DNA from: Amoebophrya sp. AT5.2 | Lineage: Eukaryota; Sar; Dinophyceae; Syndiniales; Amoebophryaceae | DNA: 24,863 nt | Direction: 5' to 3' | NCBI GenBank assembly: GCA_005223375.1 | Contig: RXOD01004279.1 | Span: 1 to 24,863, forward strand | Shown here: positions 1-6,639 of the stretch, piece by piece | Numbering within the stretch: the stretch's first letter is position 1 | Layout: each line of letters begins with the position of its first letter | The notes under the pieces: model-generated | The model's input: the letters and a program-made list of their open reading frames with translations, nothing else | What the model was told of the DNA's origin: nothing | Database searches by the model: none | Position numbers and translations under genes: made by a program

Positions 1-397
1 AAATTCCCCATGATTTTGATGCACTTCCTGGCCTGGGCTTGTCCGCGTGAGGGGTCTCTCGCTTGCTTCTAAATTTCTTCATCCGGGTGCGGCCGTAGCC
101 ATGCTCCCTCTTAGACTTAGAGGACTGCTGCTGCTGGGGGGGGGGAGTGTCGGCGTGCCTCATGTGATGCAACGCTGGGGCGCGTGGTTGCTCGATCAAG
201 AACATGCTCGCGATGATTGATTTGCTTACTTGTGCGCAAGATTGATTAGCGCATCGGCGCGCGCTCAGTGGTTTTTTGCTCGCAAAGCTCGCGAAGAGTC
301 AAGGGCGTCAATGCCTACTCTCGAATGTTGGATGGCGCGTCTTCCCTTCGTCAGTCGTGGGGTAGGTTTGTTTCCTCTGGTCTCGTTCCGGCAAATG
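1..397. other. Window start without a recognised gene
   Basis: No convincing coding sequence is visible. The short open frames here overlap each other on both strands and show no family signature. There is a run of ten G residues at 136-145 next to a CTG-rich stretch. The segment probably belongs to the decayed repeat zone that continues to about 1800. Confidence 0.4.
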
Positions 398-539
398 GTC
401 AGGCCAGCCACATTCGAGATTTTGCATCGACTTGCTTCTTTGTTCGACAGTCAGTCTCTGAGTGGGTCGTGGGCTCTTTCGCTTTCGTCGGGAATGAGTC
501 AATGAATCTTATTCGCCCCTTTTTGGCAACAGGGTAAGG
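398..539 (+). repeat. Direct repeat, left copy (long form)
   Basis: This 142-bp segment matches 1652-1770 almost base for base, from GTCAGGCCA at the left to GGTAAGG at the right. Compared with the right copy it carries three extra blocks (near 406, 466 and 495), plus a few substitutions such as GACAGTC against GACGGTC. The two copies lie on either side of the retroelement fragment at 813-1530. They could be remnants of its terminal or internal repeats, or a local segmental duplication. The sequence does not decide between these. Confidence 0.85.
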
Positions 540-812
540 CGTGTGGAATCCAGTGAGCCGATCCCGCTACGGTTTCCTTCCAGAGCCTTGCGCGCGGCTT
601 CGGCAATGTGCACTCGGTCGCGTCATGGATTCGCCCTTAGTTATCAGGGAACTAGAATGACTTTCCGTCGCATGCTTCTGGTTCTACTCGAATTGTTCGC
701 CGGCGACGCGTCTGGGTTAGCCCCGGACACGATCGCGCAAGAACCAACTCCGAGACGCGTCCACTTTCTTCCTGGGCTGTTTTTTTAGGCGTCCCGTGGT
801 CCGCGCCCAAGC

Positions 813-1530
813 TTGTTACTTATTGGCTCCATAGTGTTGATTTTGGGTCTGTTGTTCAACTACGAGAAGCGCCCGCTTTGCACCATCTGCAAAAAGCGGA
901 GGGCGGCAGTAGTTGCGACGATTGGGCGAGCTTTATCGTCGGGCTCGCTGCCCCCGCATGAAGCCAGGAAGTTGCAAGGCAAGGCCATGCCTGTTGCATT
1001 TTCTTCACTAGTGGATAGAGCTCGCAGCCCCATCCTTCGCCCGCTGATCACGCGAGCGAACGCCGGCGCGGATTTGGCTAGTGAAATTAGCGCAAGGCTG
1101 CGCCTCTGTCTACAGTCTGTGAAGATGATCATAGCTGCTGACGTCAAGCGCTTCGCCAAGTTCGTGCTCGAGCCGTTGCAAGGTTTGCGCAACATTATGC
1201 ACGCCGATGCGTCGTTCGCTAACGGTGTAGGCTACTTGTCGGGGTGCTGCTTTGTGGTCCGCGATCGAGCGATGGGGTCACCAAGTTCCTGTGGTGGCGC
1301 TTCAAGGTTTCCCGCAAGATGGTTCGCCCTTGTGTAGGAAGACAGGTTATCCATTTTCTCGAGTCAGTCCGGCAGTGTTTTCAGTGCGCCTCTTCTCCGA
1401 GTGGGCTTCCAAGGTAGGGCCTGCTGAGTGTTTACGTAGACAACACAGCCCGAGATGGTCGAAATGTTGAGAGACTTCCGCACGAAGAAGCCCACTTGCT
1501 ACAACAAAGCGGGGCACGATTCTGAATTCT
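813..1530 (+). pseudogene. Decayed retroelement fragment: RT connection region and RNase H
   Basis: The frame from 813 reads a segment with SLPPHEARKLQGKA followed by a basic, Arg/Leu-rich stretch. This resembles the 'G-x-L-x-P-x-x-A-x-x-L-x-G-K' connection region that follows the reverse transcriptase in DIRS- and Ty3-like elements. It then reads HADASFANGVGYLSG, an RNase H first-strand motif with its catalytic Asp. After a frame change near 1250-1340, the frame starting at 1346 shows HFLES (the RNase H Glu position) and, at about 1430-1447, VYVDNTA (the second Asp). A TAG at 1415-1417 interrupts that frame. No intact YxDD reverse transcriptase motif is readable upstream. The element is 5' truncated, frame-shifted and surely inactive. 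Element class is inferred from motif style only. Confidence 0.55.
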
Positions 1531-1651
1531 TTGCCAGGAGTGCTGACCTCGAAGGAATGTGATCGTCTTCCCGTCTCAGATCCGTTATTGCTCGTCCGCC
1601 GGACGTCTTTGCCAGAAGCGTTGGCTTCCCGCCCAGCATCGAGCCCGACCT

Positions 1652-1770
1652 GTCAGGCCACATTCGAGATTTTGCATCGACTTGCTTCTTTGTTCGACGG
1701 TCAGTCTCTGAGTGGGCTCTTTCGCTTTCGTCGGGAATCTTATTCGCCCCTTTTTGGCAACATGGTAAGG
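1652..1770 (+). repeat. Direct repeat, right copy (short form)
   Basis: This 119-bp copy matches 398-539 and lacks three small blocks present there. It ends in CATGGTAAGG where the left copy has CAGGGTAAGG. Both end in a splice-donor-like GGTAAG, but no gene is evident that would use it. Confidence 0.85.
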
Positions 1771-2016
1771 ATGTTTAGAGGAGATATTAGTAAAATGGAA
1801 GATATAGGCTTACTCGCCTGGCGCCTGATAGATCGACCGTGACGAACTTTGGCGCCGCAGCTTTTTGCGATTTATTTTTCCAAAGAACTTACAGGGGAAA
1901 AAGTTTCGTCGGGAGACCAGTCTACGGCGACCAGCTGGCCACGCCACCAGCAGATCACCTGTTCTGGGGGGGCTTTTTTTCCCGGAAAGACGGAGCATCC
2001 GGCACACTCCTCCGTG

Positions 2017-3228
2017 ATGCCGGATTCGTACGAAGTCCACGAGGACGCCCTCTTGGTCCGGCGGTCGGATTTCGCGGAACTGCGCAGCAGCAAGTTTCTC
2101 ACCTTCGACGATGCATTTGCCGCTTACGCAGCACACTATGCAGAGTTGCGGGAAAAATACGGTGTCTGGACGCCGATGGACAAGTTCACAGAACTGGACG
2201 CCGATGGCAAAGCTCGCCTAGACGCATCCCCCAAGCTCGCGCCGTTACACTACGGGCAGGCAGTCAAGAAAGGTGGTCGCGTCATCGTGGTGCCGTGTCT
2301 GCCGCTCGAGGGACTGGAGGCAGAAGCGCTGAAGCAGCTGCGTGAACGCAAGGCCGAGTACGACCGCCACAGCTTAGCGGCTGCAGCCCAGCAAGAATCT
2401 ACAGCTGCACCTAGTACAGCGGCGATTTCCACGACTTCTGCGTACCACACGACGAAAAGCAGCACCGTAACCGGCGACGAACCAGGTGGGACACCAGATG
2501 CGGAGCAGAAAGAGGAAGCCGTGCTAGACCGAGCAGGTGGAGCGGGAGCTGGAGAAAAGCAAGAGGCAGCAATCGTGAAGCAAGCGGTGGCTTTGCGTGC
2601 GTTTCTCGATGCTGCCAGCAGAGTCGTAGCGAACATGTATGCGGAAATGCGGAAGCGCGACTTACACTTGATACCGCACCGAAGCTGTGTTTTCAACGCC
2701 CGCAGCGAGCAGTTCTTCGAGAAGTTACAGATTGGGTGGGTGGTCGAAAGAAACGACTACTTGGCACTGTCGAATGTGGTGGAGAACGTTCTCCGAGTCC
2801 ACTCCGAGCTCACAGCAGCCGCCGTAGAAAGAACCGTCGAAGGAGCGGGGTCCGGCGCGCGCGTGAAATTCGAAATCCGGCTGGCAAACGGTCACCTCGT
2901 TGGCCGTGGACAGGCCCCGGCCATCTTCAGCACGCCCGCCGATTACAAGGTTGGCTGGAAGGGTCCGGTTGGCTGGAAACTTCCTCTTCCGCTGCAGCTG
3001 GATTTACCCTACGAGACGACACGAGATGACCCGCCTCTGCTTGTTACGGGGGAGCTTTGCCGAGTTGTTCTTTTCGCGCCTTTAATGAATATCAACCTCC
3101 CTTCATTCTTCTTCGCACAGACAGGGCGCGGGGTGCGGGTGCCTCACCCCCCGCGGCCTGTGGCGTTCCTCGAAAAGCTTTTTTTATTTTTGCAGAGTAG
3201 CTGTAGCAGGTGCGTGAGCACAGCGTGA
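2017..3228 (+). CDS. Hypothetical protein, first coding block of a probable multi-exon gene
   Basis: I do not recognise the family. The first ATG is at 2017 in a frame open to 3228; the frame is also open upstream to 1849, but without an ATG. The product starts MPDSYEVHEDALLVRR. It has an Ala-rich helical region (FDDAFAAYAAHYAELREKY), then a low-complexity Ala/Ser/Thr/Glu linker at about residues 125-185. A more compact part follows, from IVKQAVALRAFLDAASRVV to WKLPLPLQLDLPYETTRDD. Coding-like composition fades after about 3040. A possible phase-0 intron runs from GTTACG at 3043 to the pyrimidine-rich ACAG at 3120, and the tail to 3228 (FLFLQSSCSRC) may be intronic. The same-strand blocks at 3625-3855, 4195-4347 and 4776-5555 are likely later exons of this gene. 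Confidence 0.55.
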   Translation: MPDSYEVHEDALLVRRSDFAELRSSKFLTFDDAFAAYAAHYAELREKYGVWTPMDKFTELDADGKARLDASPKLAPLHYGQAVKKGGRVIVVPCLPLEGLEAEALKQLRERKAEYDRHSLAAAAQQESTAAPSTAAISTTSAYHTTKSSTVTGDEPGGTPDAEQKEEAVLDRAGGAGAGEKQEAAIVKQAVALRAFLDAASRVVANMYAEMRKRDLHLIPHRSCVFNARSEQFFEKLQIGWVVERNDYLALSNVVENVLRVHSELTAAAVERTVEGAGSGARVKFEIRLANGHLVGRGQAPAIFSTPADYKVGWKGPVGWKLPLPLQLDLPYETTRDDPPLLVTGELCRVVLFAPLMNINLPSFFFAQTGRGVRVPHPPRPVAFLEKLFLFLQSSCSRCVSTA

Positions 3229-3624
3229 ATCCGGGAGGCGATGCGAAATTTACTTGCGGCGACGCCTCCCCGACCCCTAGTACAGGCTTGTTGGGCGCGA
3301 AGTCACCCTCGAGACAGCTGCAGCAGCAACCGAGGTGGGTGGCCGACGTTTTGGCGGCGTGAGTTACTAACTCATCTCGGGAGGCTATGCTGTTAATTGC
3401 TAATATATATCACCTCCTGCATTTTGTGGTCGTTGTCGTCCGGACTTGATGACGGAGATTGGCCTAGGGTAAGTCGGTGACTTCCCTGAGGTTGCAGAAG
3501 CGAGGAAGAGGGTCGGCCGGGGATAACTTTCGATGTGAGTGTCAGTGTCTGTAGTCTTCCTTGCTGTTGCTCTTAGTCTTAGTTAGTACATTTAGGATAG
3601 CGGTAGCGCAGCTTGAGCTTCGCT

Positions 3625-3855
3625 AGTATCCTCGCTGCACCCACGTCCACGTCGAACTTGCGTTCAAAGGACGCCAAAGGCGCGAAAGTTGGCCACCCCT
3701 GGAATTCGAAGCTGCCGCGTCCGTTCTTGGCGAGCAGTGTTCTACAGTGCGGGGCAGCAGCGGGGATTGGAGCGGATCTCTACCAAATGGCGCTGGTCGT
3801 GCAGAAAAAAATCGAGGCCAAATTCGATTTACCGCCCAACACGTTCATCGCTTCG
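3625..3855 (+). CDS. Hypothetical protein, internal exon
   Basis: This + strand block reads LAAPTSTSNLRSKDAKG and continues to AKFDLPPNTFIAS. It stops exactly at a consensus donor, GTAAGT, at 3856 (phase 0). The left edge is uncertain: an AG just before 3625 (GCTAG) is a possible acceptor, because no ATG begins this frame and 3613 is a TTG. The segment contains a moderately hydrophobic stretch (FLASSVLQCGAAAGIGADLYQMALVV) that could be a helix pair or a weak membrane segment. It most likely continues the gene that starts at 2017. No homologous family is recognised. Confidence 0.5.
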
Positions 3856-4194
3856 GTAAGTCGCCCGAGAAGGGCGGTAGACATCGATCGCACGGGCAGG
3901 GCGGTAGACCGCGATCGCATTCGCAGGGGCAGGGCGGTAGACCGCGATCCAGGAGATGGAGATGAACATGACACGTCTTCTGACAAGAATTGCCCTCTTT
4001 ATGATCCCGCACATCCCGAACCTTCTCCGCGCGAATTCGCTCCGAGCCGGATGCTGTTGACGTTCTGCTTTCCGACGCAGCGATCCCTGGCGGTGCCCTC
4101 CATCGCCAGAACATTTCCACAGAGACAGGGATGTTCCCTCGGCTTCCAGATCTGCCCCTTCACAGCGAGGATCTCCCTGCCAGGCATCTTTCAG
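3856..4194 (+). other. Predicted phase-0 intron (GTAAGT...TTTCAG), 339 nt
   Basis: The donor GTAAGT directly follows the codon for FIAS-Ser. The acceptor is the pyrimidine-rich CATCTTTCAG ending at 4194. The intron is exactly 113 triplets long and has no in-frame stop, so it can be read through as protein. The residues it would encode (RAVD-x-DR repeats, then a Pro/Phe-rich stretch) look unlike the flanking exons. Retention would give a longer isoform. Confidence 0.5.
3872..3951 (+). repeat. Tandem repeat, three imperfect units inside the intron
   Basis: GGGCGGTAGAC begins at 3872, 3899 and 3932, each time followed by (A/C)(T/G)CGATC. Unit lengths are 27 and 33 bases, and the third unit is partial. 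Read in the intron frame it would give RAVD(I/R)DR repeats. A minisatellite within the intron is the simplest explanation. Confidence 0.8.
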
Positions 4195-4347
4195 CAGTGG
4201 AATTCAAAGTTTAGGAAGACGCATGGCATTCACGTCGACCACGGCCCCTGGAAAATGACCGAAAAACAAGCGAAGGAATTGGGACGAGGGAAGCTGCTAA
4301 TGACGCTAGCTTCTATCTGCGAGAGAGACGAACACAAATACGAATAG
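4195..4347 (+). CDS. Hypothetical protein, internal or terminal exon
   Basis: After the TTTCAG acceptor the frame reads QWNSKFRKTHGIHVDHG and on through KMTEKQAKELGRGKLLMT to a TAG at 4345-4347. The lysine-rich, structured character contrasts with the preceding intron. Either the gene ends here, giving a product separate from 4776-5555, or an unrecognised, possibly non-GT donor before 4345 connects to the exon at 4776. No clear GT donor is visible between 4270 and 4345. Confidence 0.4.
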   Translation, partial: QWNSKFRKTHGIHVDHGPWKMTEKQAKELGRGKLLMTLASICERDEHKYE

Positions 4348-4775
4348 AAATACTAGAGCATTCGCAACATCTACATGATCTGATCAACCTATATCTCCTC
4401 GGGCGACAAGTAGGCTTACCCTAGTCCCGCGTCGTCTTCATCGCGATGAATATGAAACATAGAAGATGCGACTGCGAGTGCGAGAACTTGCCTCCACTGA
4501 TGCGCGCTCGACTTCCTTGGCCTTTCCTGCTTATTCGGGGGCATAGCTGCCATAGATTAGACCTCATTGTCATTTCTGCAGCATGGGTAAGCTGTAGCTG
4601 TTGCCGTCGCGCGTGGCCTGTCTCTGGTGTCGTGGCTTCTGCGATCGTCGTGATACCAGACTCCAGCAGGAATTCTGAAGCGCGGACGTCGCGTGTCCAC
4701 TTCTTCTTCCGTATTGTCGCTGTATTCTGCCTTAGTTAGTCCGTCATAAGCAGGCCCCGATCTCAACAAGAACAG
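4348..4775. other. Intergenic or intronic gap
   Basis: No convincing coding sequence on either strand. Splice-like signals are present: TTTCTGCAG at about 4580, GGTAAGC right after it, and several CAG acceptors at 4750-4775 before the next open frame. If 4195-4347 and 4776-5555 belong to one gene, this is its intron. Otherwise it holds a terminator and a promoter that I cannot delimit. Confidence 0.35.
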
Positions 4776-5555
4776 GAGGAGACGGCGTCGACGGGCCCCG
4801 TGTATGAGGAGTGGCGCAATTTGTGGCGCGAAGTTGAGGTAGCTCCGGCCATCAAGTCCGGTGCACGGGCAAGCCTTCATCCCTTTGATCCAAAATTCTG
4901 GGACCGAGTGGGGCGTCCGGGAACGGGAGATATGGCGCCCGAACCTGCGCGTTTCGTGCGAAAGTTCACAAACTGGCTGGGACTCCGCGATCTGATATCG
5001 ACTCTGCAAAAGGGGGGTGCGGAGGAACAAGAATACGCGAGCACACTGGAGACAGAGCACAAGAAAGAGCTTCTTCTGCTTACGCGGATTCTGTCCGACC
5101 CTGCGACTCCAAGTTTGGTTTCTGACGCACTCCTCGGACGGGATACCAATGCTGCGACGAAGGCTGTGCAAGGAAGAGGATGGTCGATCAAGAGCTTCGT
5201 CCGGATGCTGCGTTCACCCCCTGCGACTGGTATTGATGCGGAAACGAAAAAACGCCTCCTGAAGGCGCAGACGCACAGCCTGGCGCTCATCACGCTTCTG
5301 GAGAGCAGCTCGTTCGTGTTACGATTTGACGATTCCTACAGAGCAGCGACGGTCGTGGACTTTAGCCACGTGGGATTCGTCGCCATGCGGCCCCTCAAAC
5401 TGAACGTCGGCGCCGCGACCACCTGGTGCGATATCGTAGACGCCGTGTTGCGGTACCGAATCCAAAATGGCACGTCGTTGGAGGAGGAGCCGATCCAGTT
5501 CACATTGGAGATCGAGCCAAACATGGGCGGAAGAGCGTTGGCAGGTGGGGCGTAG
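4776..5555 (+). CDS. Hypothetical protein, C-terminal coding block
   Basis: The frame is open from 4740 to the stop at 5553-5555. It has no ATG near its left end (4800 is GTG), so it is probably an exon entered by splicing, for example after the CAG at 4773-4775. The first residues would be EETASTGPVYEEWRNLWREV. It then encodes a mostly helical protein (FVRKFTNWLGLRDLISTLQ, and TEHKKELLLLTRILSDP) followed by a beta-rich end (FVLRFDDSYRAATVVDFSH, then FTLEIEPNMGGRALAGGA). No catalytic motif, signal peptide or membrane segment is seen and the family is not recognised. Same strand and proximity suggest it is the last exon of the gene beginning at 2017. Confidence 0.55.
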   Translation, partial: EETASTGPVYEEWRNLWREVEVAPAIKSGARASLHPFDPKFWDRVGRPGTGDMAPEPARFVRKFTNWLGLRDLISTLQKGGAEEQEYASTLETEHKKELLLLTRILSDPATPSLVSDALLGRDTNAATKAVQGRGWSIKSFVRMLRSPPATGIDAETKKRLLKAQTHSLALITLLESSSFVLRFDDSYRAATVVDFSHVGFVAMRPLKLNVGAATTWCDIVDAVLRYRIQNGTSLEEEPIQFTLEIEPNMGGRALAGGA

Positions 5556-5724
5556 CCGTAGGCTTGCCGTAGGAATCGGATTGGTCGAAGCGTGGTTTGA
5601 TGGTGACTTCTGGCGGTTGTTCCTGCGCGATAATTAACTACTTAAGTACTTACGTATGTTTATGAATTAAACACTAACAGACGATACGATCATGACAGAA
5701 TTGATTTGCATGATCGAGAAGCCC

Positions 5725-5970
5725 GCTGAAAGGGGTCAATCGGGGGTCTTTGGACCCCCTTTCGGGGGTCTCGAGAGGGGTGCCAGGAGGGGTCCAGAGG
5801 ACCTTTTGGGAGGTTTTCGAGGTGGCACGAAGGGAGGGGGGGAATTTTCTGGGAGGGGCCTCATGGCCTCCAAAGGCCCTCCGACATTCGCGACACCCTG
5901 TTCCAGGAGCTCCCCCCGTCGCGAGAGGCCTCGGAGGGTCTCGACCTCGAGGGGTCTCGGGGTTCCGGCG
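5725..5970. repeat. GC-rich block of GGGGTC palindromes
   Basis: Several short perfect inverted repeats lie close together: GGGGGTC-TTTG-GACCCCC at about 5743-5760, GGTCC-AGA-GGACC near 5788-5800, and GGCCT/AGGCC pairs near 5857-5880. The motif GGGGTC or its complement recurs throughout (for example CGGGGGTCTCGAGAGGGG and CTCGAGGGGTCTCGGGG). Open frames cross the block on both strands but have no protein character. The sequence would fold strongly as RNA or single-stranded DNA. Confidence 0.65.
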
Positions 5971-6012
5971 GAAGTTGTGCGGCTGCGGTTTGCGATCGAC
6001 ATCGCGGGGCGC

Positions 6013-6190
6013 TCAGGTCGGCGCTAGCCTTTGGGCGCGCCCACTCAGGTCGGCAATCGCTTGCGCCATCTCGGGTTGCCATCTGTTCGCATTCAGGTCG
6101 ACGGCGATTGGTTCGCGTTTCGGTCGACGTCGAGCCGCGTTCTGTTCGCCGTCGGTTCGCACTGGTTTGGTTTTGTTTTCAGGTCGGCAC
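6013..6190 (+). repeat. Degenerate TCAGGTCG repeats
   Basis: The octamer TCAGGTCG recurs at about 6014, 6044, 6091 and 6179. It is followed by GC or AC and separated by sequence rich in GTTCGC and CGTCG. The spacing is irregular. It leads directly into the regular array starting near 6209 and may be a more decayed part of the same locus. Confidence 0.5.
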
Positions 6191-6208
6191 TGTCGTCGCA
6201 TAGATGCA

Positions 6209-6575
6209 GCACCCTGCGCGCGCCGCGTCATCGCGGCGCGGAAGGATCCATCGCGACAACGACACTCCCGGCTGTTCATCGTACTTTTCGCCGCGGGCGC
6301 GCGCTGCGTCATCTCGGCGCGGATCGCGACGGAGACTGACTACCTTTTTTTTTCGTCGTACTTCTCGCCGCGGGCGCGCGCCGCGTCAACGCGGCGCGGG
6401 TTGTGACGCCGACAGACTTCCGGTTTCTTGTCATCGTACTTTCCGCCGCGGGCGCGCGCCGCGTCACTCATCGCGGCGCGGATCGCAACGGCGACAGACT
6501 TCTGGTTTTTCTTCGTAGTTTCCGCCGCGGGCGCGCGCCGCCCGCGTCATCGCGGCGCGGAAGGATCTCGACGAT
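6209..6575 (+). repeat. Five-unit tandem array, 77-81 bp period, one hairpin per unit
   Basis: The core GCCGCGGGCGCGCGC starts at 6290, 6367, 6445 and 6524, and a partial first unit aligns to about 6209. The spacing is therefore 81, 77, 78 and 79 bp. Each core runs into an inverted repeat, typically CGCCGCG-TCAT-CGCGGCG. It is followed by a variable part containing GATCGCGACGG-like and ATCGTACTTTTC-like words. The loop differs between units (TCAT, TCAT with CTCG, TCAA, TCACTCAT, and a CCCG insertion). Frames read across it as Arg/Ala-rich peptide on both strands, so a protein product is unlikely. Confidence 0.85.
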
Positions 6576-6597
6576 GACATCAGTTTCACGATCATCA

Positions 6598-6629
6598 AGA
6601 GAGGCGCCGCCCTATGGCGGCGCCTTTCT
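6598..6629. repeat. Perfect GC-rich hairpin at the right end of the array
   Basis: GGCGCCGCC at 6603-6611 pairs with GGCGGCGCC at 6616-6624 around the loop CTAT. The stem extends outward by AGAG/TTCT with one G-T pair, giving about 14 bp. T and C residues follow. In bacteria this shape would suggest an intrinsic terminator. In this eukaryotic context it is better described as a stable stem-loop that caps the structured block. Confidence 0.8.
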
Positions 6630-6639
6630 CTTGTTCTTT

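Noticed and set aside
80..110. CCGTAGCCAT, resembling the start of the dinoflagellate spliced leader
   Set aside because: Only ten bases match and the following TTTGGCTCAAG part is absent. A similar word at about 9393 lies inside the LINE fragment.
4575..4595. Microexon between TTTCTGCAG and GGTAAGC
   Set aside because: Both signals are good, but an exon of four or five bases cannot be supported without transcripts.
4557..5171. Minus-strand open frame of 204 codons
   Set aside because: It is antisense to the better coding frame at 4776-5555 and shows no protein family signature.
6209..6575. Regularly spaced repeats as a CRISPR array
   Set aside because: The repeat part is longer and less exact than CRISPR repeats, the spacers are themselves related to each other, there are no cas genes, and the context is eukaryotic.
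6598..6629. Bacterial rho-independent terminator
   Set aside because: The hairpin shape fits, but no bacterial gene or operon precedes it, and introns show the DNA is eukaryotic.
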